DNA of 64,000 nucleotides from Nitrobacter sp035546855. GTDB lineage: Bacteria > Pseudomonadota > Alphaproteobacteria > Rhizobiales > Xanthobacteraceae. The DNA lies in assembly GCA_035546855.1 (NCBI GenBank), contig DASZVY010000005.1, forward strand, positions 1-64,000. Reading direction: 5' to 3'. The notes under the pieces were generated by a model. The model saw only the letters and a list, made by a program, of their open reading frames with translations, made no database searches and was not told the origin of the DNA. The position numbers and the translations under genes are program-made. Below, in pieces: positions 1 through 8,121 of this stretch (position 1 is its first letter; each line of letters opens with the position of its first letter).

Positions 1-162
1 GCGCCACTTCACCGTCGTAAGCCGCCAAACCTACGATAACGCCGCACCGGCTGCGACGGCGGAAATCAAAACATCTTCAATGTCGTAGCTTCGGCGATCC
101 CGGACGGTGGAAAAGTTCGAATCGCTCCTGGTGAAAGGCCAATTTGGCCCAGCGTCGCTTTG

Positions 163-546
163 TCATTCCCTGCGCGGAAACGAGATGACCTCACCACCCT
201 TTTCGGCGCCAGTTGCCGATTGGGTAGAGCCCGGCTTCAACCGAACGACTGTCGCAGCCTCATGCATGAACCAGCCAGGGGGCAGGCCCGTCAGATTTTC
301 AACATCGCCCGCCGTGATTGTAAATTCGAGAGCTAACAAGTCCGACTTCGACCGGACACCTTCATCGACAATCAGATGGAGCGCATCCCGAAGCACACGA
401 GGCTCTCCAGGCGCCCACTGGCGATCGAATGGTTCTTCCTTCGCCCACCCTTTAGCGGAGTAGAGCTTGTAGAGGTGGGTGGCGAACTCTCCTGGAATAA
501 CATCGAGGTCACCCGCTGGTGATCTTCGCAGACCAACGCGCAGCAT
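163..546 (-). pseudogene. C-terminal fragment of a probable HTH/ImmA-type regulator
   Basis: The leftward reading frame ends in about 120 residues that look like a genuine protein tail: a helical stretch, then a segment containing DVENLTGLPPGWF and the ending VISFPRRE. Such tails occur in small XRE/ImmA-associated regulators, but the family assignment is tentative. The frame stays open to 978, yet everything upstream of about 540 is the antisense of the deacetylase and isomerase remnants, so the original N-terminus has been lost. I read this as a 3' gene fragment joined to foreign sequence near 520-545. Confidence 0.35.
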
Positions 547-795
547 AACGACGCGCAGATTTTCCTTGGCCCGCGCAACGCGCCGTCGATCATCTGGGAA
601 GGCTTCAAGGAATCGTTTGATCAGCCTTATCACGAAGGACGGGAAGGACGGCCGGGCTGGACCGAAATCATCCTGCATTGTCACGTCGGCGGACGGCCGG
701 TCCTGAGCGGAACGATCAAGACGCGTCTGGACTACGTCCGGCAGCATGATCAGGTCTGGTGCACGACCCGCAGTGAAATTGCGAGTGGACGTTGA
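529..795 (+). pseudogene. Polysaccharide deacetylase family, C-terminal remnant
   Basis: The rightward frame from about 529 to the TGA at 793-795 encodes about 88 residues resembling the end of PuuE/allantoinase-like polysaccharide deacetylases. It has a conserved FDQ..YHEGR region, an ILHCHVGGRPVL segment where the family has a His-Cys-rich strand, and an LDYVRQHDQVW segment near the C-terminus. A stop codon at 520-522 and the neighbouring antisense fragment show that the N-terminal catalytic domain, with its metal-binding Asp and His residues, is missing. It lies directly upstream of the isomerase remnant and was probably part of the same catabolic cluster. Confidence 0.5.
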
Positions 796-857
796 ACCAG
801 AACAGCCCGGGCAAGATTTAACCGGTCCTGCCGCGGCTGATGGAGTCTCTCGAAGCC

Positions 858-1198
858 ATGCCTCATCTTGTGATCGAATATTCCCAGGGCGCCGTGAGCC
901 AGGAAAGGGTGAGCCATTGGATGGAGCGGCTGCCTCCGCCGCTGCACGGACTGGCGTCATGAAGGCGTCCGATATCAAGGTGCGGGCACGAAGCTACGAC
1001 GACTTTCTGATCGCAGGCAAAAGGGACAGCTTCGTTCATCTGTCAGTCTATTTGCTTGCAGGAAGAACACCGGAACGGAAGGTCGAGATCAGTGAACACC
1101 TGCGGCAAGTGATGATCGAAAACTGCGCCAGTGTCGTCAGCCTGAGCGTCGACATCCGAGACATGGATCCTGTTGCCTACAAGAAACGGCTGAAATGA
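858..1198 (+). pseudogene. 5-carboxymethyl-2-hydroxymuconate isomerase, frameshifted
   Basis: ATG at 858 starts MPHLVIEYSQG, the hallmark N-terminus of the CHMI (HpaF/HpcD) family, whose catalytic residue is Pro1 after Met removal. That frame stops at 960-962. The rest of the family sequence (KVRARSYDDFLIAGKRDSFVHL, read in part, then the DIRDMDP..YKKRLK end) continues in another frame to 1198. A single frameshift near 930-955 therefore separates the two halves, and the combined length of about 113 aa is close to the family's 115-125 aa. CHMI acts in homoprotocatechuate meta-cleavage, which fits an old aromatic-degradation locus. A sequencing error would give the same picture. Confidence 0.8.
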
Positions 1199-1260
1199 GC
1201 GCAAGACCGTTTGGACTCACCGGTCACGGCGTCGGAAAAATGGCGTCAAGTCTCCGGTGA

Positions 1261-2055
1261 TCAGACCAGCAGCGGCTGCGCTGCGGTGGACAGGTCCCTC
1301 AGAAGCGGCAGAAAGCGGTCGATCATTTCGCCTGTGGTGATCCGATCGACATGCGCGCCGATATTGACAGCGGCCACGATCGCCCCGTCGTAGCGGCGCA
1401 GCGGTACCGATATGGACCGGAAGCCTTCTTCTGCCTCGCGGTCAACCAGACTGTATCCTTTTGTCCGGTCGGTTATGATGGTGGCTATTAGCGTCGACTT
1501 GTCGAGCAACGTGCTCGGGGTTTGCGCCGTCAGAGGCATGCTGTTGATTCTGGCGGTTATCTCCTCGTTGGAAAGACGCCCAAGCAATACTCGTCCGACC
1601 GATGTGCAGAAAGCGGGGAGACGATAGCCGATGTCCAACCCCGTCGAAAAAATACGCGCGGGGCTCGAGCGTGCGATGAACACCACATCGTTGGTGTCGA
1701 GGATCGCAACGGAACAGACCTCCTTGGCCTTGGTCGCGACGTCATCCATGAGCGGCTGGAGGACGGTGCTGATCTGGTTGCAGCTCAGATAGGCGGACGC
1801 CAGCAGCAGCACGCGCGGCGTCAGGGAAAACAGCCGCTCGTCCCCCGCAACGAAGCCGGATTGCTGCAGCGTCATCAGGATGCGACGGACAGTGGCGCGC
1901 GGCAGGTTTGCCTTCCTGGCGATGTCGCTCAGCGTCATCGGGCGGCGTTCGATGCCGAACGATTGAAGCACCCGAAGGCCGCGGTCGAGGCTTTCGATGA
2001 ATTCCGCTCCGCCGCGCGCGTTCTTTTCTTCCTCTGTGCGCTTCAATTTTGGCAT
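1261..2055 (-). CDS. IclR-family transcriptional regulator
   Basis: This 264-aa protein has the IclR layout. An N-terminal winged helix (about residues 18-80, with SLDRGLRVLQSFG and a recognition region NLPRATVRRILMTL) is followed by an effector-binding domain (about 90-260, with ARSSPARIFSTGLDIGYRLP). Similarity is to the PcaR/PobR branch that controls aromatic-acid catabolism, an assignment made by eye. It is the last gene of a leftward set after the ferredoxin and its reductase, 47 bp from the latter. Two PcaU/PobR-like palindromes at 3724 and 3864, in the divergent promoter region of the cluster, are plausible targets. Confidence 0.93.
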   Translation of the reverse strand: MPKLKRTEEEKNARGGAEFIESLDRGLRVLQSFGIERRPMTLSDIARKANLPRATVRRILMTLQQSGFVAGDERLFSLTPRVLLLASAYLSCNQISTVLQPLMDDVATKAKEVCSVAILDTNDVVFIARSSPARIFSTGLDIGYRLPAFCTSVGRVLLGRLSNEEITARINSMPLTAQTPSTLLDKSTLIATIITDRTKGYSLVDREAEEGFRSISVPLRRYDGAIVAAVNIGAHVDRITTGEMIDRFLPLLRDLSTAAQPLLV

Positions 2056-2102
2056 CTGGGTAGCGTTTCTCCGGGGACTGAGCGTGGCGAATCACCACAA
2101 CT

Positions 2103-3347
2103 TCAACGTCCGACATTAGTTTTGTCAGCCGCCTTGACGAGCGGCCTGAGGTCGAAGGACGGATCGGCCGCTTCCTCCGGCCTGGGCGAAACCCCGGCGG
2201 CAATCAGCCGGCGGCAGGCCATCTGGTCGCCCGGTCTGTTGATACTATCGGCAGCGATCAAATCGTCGCCCCTGTAGAAGAAAACGGAAAACTTGCCGTC
2301 GTCTTCCGAGCCGCGCACCACCAATCGATCGTGCCGAGCTGACAATCCGACAATCTGCAGTTTGGCATCGTACTGGTCGGACCAGAATCGTGGCACCGCA
2401 TCGTAGGGTTCGTGACGTCCGGCGATAGCAAGTCCCGCAGCCTTGGCCTGATCCTGCGCATTCTGCACGGATTCGAGCCGGATCCAGCCCTCAGCGAACC
2501 TGTTGTAGTGGTTGGCGCAATCACCCGCTGCATAGATGTTCGGATGTTCGGTGCGGCCGTGCTCATCCACGACCACGCCGTTGGTGCACGCGAGTCCGGC
2601 GGCGCGTGCAAGATCGTCATTGGCGATTCCGCCGATACCGACCAGCACCAGATCGGCCGGCAGTTTTGCGCCGCTTGCAAGCGTAACTGCGGCGACGCGG
2701 CCATTGTTGCCCTCTATCGCAATGACGCTCTCGCCTGTCCGGACATCGACGCCCGCCGCAAGATGCGTATCATGAAGAAAATTGGATACCAGCGGGCATA
2801 CGGCGCGCTCGAGAAGGCGCGTGACGCTCTCGACCACGGTGACCTTCTTGCCGAGCTTGGCTGCCGAGGACGCCACTTCGAGTCCGATAAATCCACCGCC
2901 AGCGATTACAACCTCCGAGGCTTGCGCGAGCCGGGCCTTAAGGTCGAGCGCGTCCGTCACTGATCGCAGATAACAGACGCCATCCAAGTCGGCGCCGGGC
3001 ACTGCGATCCGGCGCGCGCGCGAGCCGGTTGCCAGCACGAGTTTGTCGAAATCGAGTACGGCGCCATCATCCAGCGTGACGCGCTTCGCGGCCGGATCAA
3101 TCTCGGTCGCGCGACGGCCGAGCGCGAGGTCGATGCACTCCTTCTCGAAGAACGTCTCGTTACGCAGGACGAGATGGTCCTCGCTGGTAACGCCGACCAG
3201 AAAGTCTTTCGAAAGAGGCGGCCGCTGATAGGGGAGCCAGGTCTCGTCGCAGACCACAGTGATTTTGCCTGTGAAACCCTCCTCACGCGCGCTAAGGGCG
3301 CTCTGGATGCCGGCGTAGGATGCGCCGATGACCACAAGCCCGCTCAT
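2103..3347 (-). CDS. FAD-dependent ferredoxin (rubredoxin-type) reductase
   Basis: This 414-aa flavoprotein is of the BphA4/rhodocoxin-reductase type. It passes electrons from NAD(P)H through FAD to a [2Fe-2S] ferredoxin. Visible features are an N-terminal FAD-binding motif (VVIGASYAGIQSA, residues 4-16), the PPLSKDFL segment typical of the family, a second Rossmann motif for NADH (VVIAGGGFIGLEVA, about 145-158), and the YAAGDCA motif of the FAD domain. Length matches the family. Its ATG overlaps the ferredoxin stop (ATGA), so the two were co-translated. The partner ferredoxin is frameshifted, which may leave this reductase without its own acceptor. Confidence 0.94.
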   Translation of the reverse strand: MSGLVVIGASYAGIQSALSAREEGFTGKITVVCDETWLPYQRPPLSKDFLVGVTSEDHLVLRNETFFEKECIDLALGRRATEIDPAAKRVTLDDGAVLDFDKLVLATGSRARRIAVPGADLDGVCYLRSVTDALDLKARLAQASEVVIAGGGFIGLEVASSAAKLGKKVTVVESVTRLLERAVCPLVSNFLHDTHLAAGVDVRTGESVIAIEGNNGRVAAVTLASGAKLPADLVLVGIGGIANDDLARAAGLACTNGVVVDEHGRTEHPNIYAAGDCANHYNRFAEGWIRLESVQNAQDQAKAAGLAIAGRHEPYDAVPRFWSDQYDAKLQIVGLSARHDRLVVRGSEDDGKFSVFFYRGDDLIAADSINRPGDQMACRRLIAAGVSPRPEEAADPSFDLRPLVKAADKTNVGR

Positions 3348-3663
3348 GACTGACTCTCGGGAACGTAGACGGTCAATTCGCTGATCGAAGGAGGGATTCT
3401 GAGCTGGCAGCCGAGTCGGCTGGTTGGTTTTCGGGAGGCGGTTACGCTCGACAATAGCTCGATCTCGTCATCGCTCGGAGGTGGAATCAGCTCTGCGCCT
3501 CATCGACATACGCATGACAGGTTGCACAGTCGAGGCATCCTCCACATTCGCCATCGATGCCGCGGATACCATTACGGACTGCCGCCATTATGATGGTGAC
3601 GTCACGCTCGATCTCGACAACCTCTTTCTTTCCGCCCGACAAAACAAACCGAATCCGAGCCAT
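3344..3663 (-). pseudogene. [2Fe-2S] ferredoxin, adrenodoxin type, frameshifted
   Basis: ATG at 3663 opens a ferredoxin (MARIRFVLSGGKK) with three cluster ligands in the pattern C-x5-C-x2-C (CGGCLDCATC), then AYVD. That frame ends at 3487, after 58 residues. The rest of the family sequence follows in another frame: IPPPSDDEIELL, then SRLGCQLRIP carrying the fourth cysteine, then an end at 3344 that overlaps the reductase start. The total of 320 nt is one base short of a whole number of codons. As written, no product carries all four ligands. It was the electron carrier between the reductase and the Rieske oxygenase. Confidence 0.86.
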
Positions 3664-3701
3664 GTCTTCTCTTGAGTGAAGATGTCTTCTCTTGAGTGAA
3701 G
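3662..3701. repeat. Perfect 20-bp tandem duplication at the ferredoxin start
   Basis: Positions 3662-3681 and 3682-3701 are identical. The copy next to the ferredoxin gene contains its start codon and AGAGAAG-type ribosome-binding region (leftward), so the duplication copies the translation-initiation region. It looks like a recent slippage or small tandem duplication. Confidence 0.95.
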
Positions 3702-3723
3702 GTTGCCCGGTGAATGAACATAA

Positions 3724-3738
3724 GTTCGTTTTACGAAC
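3724..3738. promoter_or_regulatory. Candidate IclR-family operator 1
   Basis: GTTCGTTTTACGAAC is an inverted repeat with arms GTTCGT/ACGAAC. It resembles the 15-bp sites known for the PcaR/PcaU/PobR group (GTTCG-N5-CGxAC). It is preceded by ACATAA, exactly as in the second copy at 3864. It lies upstream of the leftward ferredoxin-reductase-iclR genes. Confidence 0.6.
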
Positions 3739-3863
3739 ATCGCAAGTTTTGATTGTCATGCTTTGTCCATCCAGCCAAATCCAAGGAACTTTTTGCGCTA
3801 GGTTCCCGGTTGTTCGCTTGCATTTCCCGGCTTTTGGAGGCATTCTTAAATAAACGCACATAA

Positions 3864-3878
3864 GTTCGTCTATCGAAC
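3864..3878. promoter_or_regulatory. Candidate IclR-family operator 2
   Basis: GTTCGTCTATCGAAC has arms GTTCG/CGAAC separated by 5 bp. It shares the 12-bp string ACATAAGTTCGT with operator 1, 140 bp away. It ends 15 bp before the start of the amidohydrolase remnant, so a bound protein would sit at the rightward promoter. Confidence 0.6.
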
Positions 3879-3893
3879 AAAAGGAAGAGGATC

Positions 3894-4209
3894 ATGCGCG
3901 GATGCGTTTTATTCGCGCTGGGGAGTGTCCCTCGCGGTCTGCCAAGGCGCGCAAGCCCAGTCGCATTTGGACCTGAATGTCCCCTCGCTTGTGCTGGCGA
4001 ACAGCAAGATCCTCACGCTGGATTCGCGCTGCACGGTCGCCGAGGCGCTTGCGATCCGGGATGGCAAGATTCTCCCGGTGGGGGACAACAGTGCGACGAT
4101 ATGGTCGATGGCCTCCGGTCAGATCCGTACGATCGATCGCGGCGGCAAGACGGTCGTCCCGGAGCTGACCGACACCCACGCGCATTTCAAGGCAGCAAAG
4201 CCGACTTGA
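3894..4209 (+). pseudogene. YtcJ-like amidohydrolase, N-terminal remnant
   Basis: A good ribosome-binding site (AGGAAGAGG) precedes ATG 3894, but the signal-peptide-like N-terminus shifts frame near 3925. The next frame reads LVLANSKILTLDS, VAEALAIRDGKILPVGD and TVVPELTDTHAHF, typical of the start of metal-dependent amidohydrolases of the YtcJ type, including the HxH metal motif (HAH). It then stops at 4209. About 95 of the usual 550-600 residues remain, so the gene is both frameshifted and truncated, and the Rieske oxygenase gene follows after 85 bp. It would have been the first gene of the rightward operon. Confidence 0.8.
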
Positions 4210-4294
4210 CGATCGTCGGCAGCGGGATCGTATTTCAACGTTAGTTCCCGCGCTCGCAGCAAGCGCTTCTCGAATCAAACAGGAGACTCAATTC

Positions 4295-5653
4295 ATGATG
4301 AGCCAGGAACAGAACGATCTCATCACCCGTGTCGGTCCCTCGGCACCCGCCGGCAAGCTGATGCGCATGTATTGGCAGCCCGCGGCCCTGGTGGATGAAC
4401 TCGAAGGCATCCGGCCGGTCAAGCCCGTCAAGCTGCTCGGCGAGAACTTCGTGCTCTTCAAGGACGAGAAGGGGCGGTACGGATTGATGGATCGCGACTG
4501 TCCGCACCGCGGCGCGGACCTTGCCTTTGGCCGTCTCGAGAACGGTGGTCTGCGTTGCGCCTTTCACGGCTGGCTGTTCGACGTCAACGGTCAGTGTCTT
4601 GAGACGCCAGCCGAGCCCGCAGGTTCATCGCTGTGCAAGAATATCAAGCAGCGCGCCTATCCGGTGATCGAGAAGGGCGGCATCCTCTGGGCCTATCTGG
4701 GCGAGGGCGAGCCGCCGGCCTTTCCTGAGATCGACTGCTTCGCGGCGCCCAGCGAGTATACGTTCGCATTCAAGGGGCTGATCGAGTGCAACTGGCTTCA
4801 GGCGCTCGAGGTCGGCATCGATCCTGCACACGCGTCATTTTTGCACCGTTTCTTCGAAGATGAGGATACCTCGGTCGCCTATGGCAAGCAGTTCAGGGGT
4901 GCTTCAGCGAATTCGGATATGCCGATGACCAAGGTGCTCCGCGAATACGATCGTCCCATCATCAATGTCGAACGCACCGAATACGGGCTGCGGTTGATCG
5001 CGCTGCGCGAGATCGACGAGGAGCGGACCCATGTGCGCGTCACCAATCAGTTGTTCCCGCATGCCTTCGTCATTCCGATGAGCACCGAGATGACGATTAC
5101 CCAATGGCACGTGCCTGTCGATGACGAGAACTGTTACTGGTATGCCATCTTCACCAGCTATTCGATGCCGGTGGACAAGAAGAAGATGCGCGAGCAGCGC
5201 CTCGAACTCTACGATCTCCCGGACTACAAATCCCGCAAAAACAAGTCCAATGACTATGGCTTCGATCCGCAGGAACAGGCGACCGAAACCTATACCGGAA
5301 TGGGCGCCGACATTAACGTCCATGACCAGTGGGCAGTGGAATCAATGGGCGCGATTCAGAATCGAACGCGGGAGCATCTTGGCCAGTCCGACAAGGCGAT
5401 CATCCAGTACCGGCGGCTTCTCCGGCAGGAAATCGAAAAGGTTCAATCTGGCGGAAAACCGCTGATGTTTCTCGAAGCGGCCAGCGCCCGCAGCATTCAG
5501 GGCCCTGCCACCATGGACGGCATCGGACCGACGCGAGGTTGGGAGACCTACTGGATGGAAGTCGATGTCAAGCGGCGGCGTGGCGCGCCGTGGGCCGCGC
5601 CTGTACCGGCGGAACTTGCGCAGAAGTTGCCTCATCTGACTGCGGCCGAATAA
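4295..5653 (+). CDS. Rieske non-heme iron ring-hydroxylating oxygenase
   Basis: This 452-aa oxygenase component belongs to the phthalate-4,5-dioxygenase-like group. The Rieske centre is complete: C69-x-H71 (CPHRGADL) and C88-x2-H91 (CAFHGW). The mononuclear iron site shows in IDPAHASFLHRFF, with H179 and H184 and a preceding Asp that bridges to the Rieske centre in this family. It needs electrons from a reductase, either the leftward ferredoxin/reductase pair or another one. A ribosome-binding site (AGGAGA) precedes ATG 4295. A single base separates its stop from the ligase gene. The substrate is unknown; the neighbours suggest an aromatic amine or aromatic acid. Confidence 0.93.
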   Translation: MMSQEQNDLITRVGPSAPAGKLMRMYWQPAALVDELEGIRPVKPVKLLGENFVLFKDEKGRYGLMDRDCPHRGADLAFGRLENGGLRCAFHGWLFDVNGQCLETPAEPAGSSLCKNIKQRAYPVIEKGGILWAYLGEGEPPAFPEIDCFAAPSEYTFAFKGLIECNWLQALEVGIDPAHASFLHRFFEDEDTSVAYGKQFRGASANSDMPMTKVLREYDRPIINVERTEYGLRLIALREIDEERTHVRVTNQLFPHAFVIPMSTEMTITQWHVPVDDENCYWYAIFTSYSMPVDKKKMREQRLELYDLPDYKSRKNKSNDYGFDPQEQATETYTGMGADINVHDQWAVESMGAIQNRTREHLGQSDKAIIQYRRLLRQEIEKVQSGGKPLMFLEAASARSIQGPATMDGIGPTRGWETYWMEVDVKRRRGAPWAAPVPAELAQKLPHLTAAE

Positions 5654-5654
5654 C

Positions 5655-7130
5655 ATGCACGGCACCAACCCGCAAAAGGAACAGGCATCGAGTTTCGTGA
5701 GGAAGCACGGCCTGTGGTCAGACGAGCAGAGAGACGCCGCCGAACGGATGCGGCGTCTGGCTGAGGAGCAGAACCTCCACAGCATTCGCCTGTCGTTTCC
5801 GGATCAGCATGGCATCCTTCGCGGCAAGACGCTGATGGCGGCGGATGCGATTTCCTCGATTGAAGGCGGTTGTTCGATCACGACCACCTTGCTTGCCAAG
5901 GATACGTCGCACCGGACCGTATTTCCCGTGTTCTCGGCCGGCGGCGGCTTCGGCATGAGCGAGATGCAGGGCGGCGGCGACGTCCTGATGGTCGCAGATC
6001 CCATGACATTCAAGGTGCTGCCCTGGGCACCTGGAACGGGCTGGGTTCTGTGCGACCTCTATTTCGCCGACGGCCGGCCGGTGCCTTTCGCGTCTCGCGG
6101 ATTGTATCGCTCGGTGCTCGATCAACTCGCCGGGCGCGGTTACGATTTCAAGGCCGGCCTGGAAGTCGAGTGCCATATCTTCAAGATCGAGAATCCAAGG
6201 CTTGGGGCGAAGGACTCGGGACATCCCGGCCAGCCGGGCGAGCCGCCCGACGTCAGCCTGTTGTCGCAGGGCTATCAGTATCTCACCGAGCAGCGCTACG
6301 ACCAGATGGAGCCGGCGCTCGAAGTCATCCGAAAGAATATCGTCGCGCTCGGCTTGCCGTTACGCTCGATCGAGGTCGAATACGGACCGAGCCAGTGCGA
6401 ATTCGTGTTTCAGCCGACCGTCGGCCTCGAGCCGGCGGACACGATGGTGCTGTTCCGGACAGCGGTGAAGCAGATCTGCAATCGCCACGGCTATCATGCG
6501 ACCTTCATGTGCCGGCCGCGCATTCCGAACGTCATGTCATCGGGCTGGCATCTTCACCAGTCGCTGGTTTCGCGCAGCACCGGTGAGAACGCCTTTATGA
6601 CCAGCGAGCCGGACGGCTTGTCCCAACTGGGCAGGCACTACATGGCGGGCCTGCTGGAGCACGCACGCGCCTCGGCGGTGTTCTCGACCCCGACGATCAA
6701 CGGCTACAAGCGATACCGTTCCTACTCGCTGGCGCCGGATCGAGCGATCTGGGGACGCGACAATCGCGGCGTCATGATCAGGGTTCTGGGCGGGCCCGAC
6801 GATCGCGCGACCCGCCTCGAGAACCGGATCGGCGAGCCGGCGGCCAATCCGTATCTCTACATGGCCTCGCAGATCCTCGCGGGCCTCGACGGGATCGACA
6901 GGTCGCTCGATCCCGGCGCGTCGGCCGACACGCCTTACGAGACCAAGGCGAACTTCCTGCCGACCTCGTTGCGCGAGGCGGTGTTCGCGTTGAAGGATGA
7001 TCTCTTCTTCCGCGAAGCGCTGGGCGAGAAATTCATCGACTACTACGCCCATATCAAAAACGCCGAAATCGAACGCTTCCAGTCGGAAATCACCGAATGG
7101 GAGCAGCGCGAATATTTCGAGATGTTCTGA
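5655..7130 (+). CDS. Glutamine-synthetase-like ligase
   Basis: This 491-aa protein of the glutamine synthetase superfamily has a beta-grasp N-domain (about 30-140) and a catalytic domain (about 140-491). Recognisable catalytic segments are GLEVECHIF, EVEYGPSQCEFVF, SGWHLHQS (the G-x-H-x-H region) and ENRIGEPAANPYLYMA. The length and the pairing with a Rieske oxygenase recall the gamma-glutamylanilide synthases of aniline degradation (TdnQ/AtdA1), which glutamylate an amine before ring oxidation. That is an inference from context. It follows the oxygenase with a 1-bp gap and no clear ribosome-binding site of its own, so it is probably translationally coupled. Confidence 0.88.
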   Translation: MHGTNPQKEQASSFVRKHGLWSDEQRDAAERMRRLAEEQNLHSIRLSFPDQHGILRGKTLMAADAISSIEGGCSITTTLLAKDTSHRTVFPVFSAGGGFGMSEMQGGGDVLMVADPMTFKVLPWAPGTGWVLCDLYFADGRPVPFASRGLYRSVLDQLAGRGYDFKAGLEVECHIFKIENPRLGAKDSGHPGQPGEPPDVSLLSQGYQYLTEQRYDQMEPALEVIRKNIVALGLPLRSIEVEYGPSQCEFVFQPTVGLEPADTMVLFRTAVKQICNRHGYHATFMCRPRIPNVMSSGWHLHQSLVSRSTGENAFMTSEPDGLSQLGRHYMAGLLEHARASAVFSTPTINGYKRYRSYSLAPDRAIWGRDNRGVMIRVLGGPDDRATRLENRIGEPAANPYLYMASQILAGLDGIDRSLDPGASADTPYETKANFLPTSLREAVFALKDDLFFREALGEKFIDYYAHIKNAEIERFQSEITEWEQREYFEMF

Positions 7131-7163
7131 CGCTCAATCATAACAAGGAGGAGGGGATATCAT

Positions 7164-7434
7164 ATGACGACAAAAACTTGGACTTGCGGGAGCCGCCGTC
7201 ATCGCGTCGCTGTTCGTGGCTCTGAAGGTCCCCGAGGCTTGTGGCTCGGATCTTTCTCGTGAGAACATCATGAAGCACGTCAGATCGTTGAAGGGCGTCG
7301 AACTTCCCGGTTTGATCCCGGGCATCACAGTCAATACCGCACCCGACGACTACGTCCTGATCAAATTGCTCAGGCCGCAGCGCTTCGATGGCACGGCCTG
7401 GGTACCTCTTTCGGGTACGCTTGCCGCTGATTAG
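7164..7434 (+). pseudogene. ABC solute-binding protein, internally deleted
   Basis: A strong ribosome-binding site (AAGGAGGAGG) precedes ATG 7164. The frame then shifts almost at once. In the second frame there is a signal-peptide core (KLGLAGAAVIASLFVAL) followed by the C-terminal end of a branched-chain-type binding protein (ENIMKHVRSLKGVELPGLIPG, read in part, then VNTAPDDYVLIKLL and QRFDGTAWVPL). Only about 85 of roughly 400 residues remain, so the middle has been deleted and the two ends joined. It presumably imported the substrate of the neighbouring oxygenase and ligase. Confidence 0.78.
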
Positions 7435-7504
7435 GCTATCGCTCGATCCGCATCTGCGCGCCAATGAATGCCGATCGGGATAGCCGCATCCGGTGCTGAG
7501 CTGA

Positions 7505-8121
7505 ATGTTAGCGAGCAGAGTCGTTGGCGTTGGGCGAAGCGAAAGGCAGGCCATTGTCGGAGCACATAGCGTTGGGCAGGCCGCGCTCCTTGAACAGTCG
7601 CACGAAGGCTTGGATAACCGGCGCTTCCTTGGTCGATTCAAGCGCTCCACAGGCGAGCAGGAAGCGCGAAGCCTGGTCGGGGACGGCGAGCGGGTAACAG
7701 GAGCGGCCCTCGCCGAGCTTGAACCCGCCCTTGAAGTCGGTGCACCACAGGTCGTTGGGTGAGAGCGCCTGCGACAGTTCGCTCCCTTCGGCCTTGAAGC
7801 GATGCCGCTGGCGGGCATGGGCGATCAAGGTCATGGCGGTCGAGCACCGCATGGATCATGCTCCTTGCTGGAATGCGGACATTGCCGGCGAGCTTGCGCA
7901 CCAGCAGTTCGGGTATCTTCCTGGCGTCCCAGTGCGGCTTGTCCTTCTTGTCTTACGCGAGATGCCGAACTCTCGGCGCATCGCTCATACTCTCGCCGTC
8001 GAGAAAACGGCCGACGAAACGTACCCGCTCGCCCAATACCGAACACTCCTTCCACGGCATCAACACCTCCTGTCAGAAAGCGAAAAGTGTTACCCATGTG
8101 TCCGGTACGGACTGTCACCCA
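7505..8121 (-). mobile_element. IS481-family insertion sequence remnant
   Basis: Leftward fragments of one transposase are spread over frames. MPWKECSVLGERV starts at 8060. KPHWDARKIPELLVRKLAG follows in another frame. PNDLWCTDFKGGF, with the first catalytic Asp of the DDE triad, and GLPNAMCSDNGLPFASPNA, with the second, lie further left. The C-terminal part with the catalytic Glu is gone and the N-terminal helix-turn-helix region is deleted. At 8089-8121 a sequence containing TGTTACCCATGTGTCCGG resembles the terminal repeats of IS481 relatives. The opposite end is not visible. It cannot be autonomous. Confidence 0.8.

Noticed and set aside
4210..4294. Attachment site or small RNA between the amidohydrolase remnant and the Rieske gene
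   Set aside because: Only 85 bp with no hairpin or repeat; it is more simply the leader of the Rieske gene.
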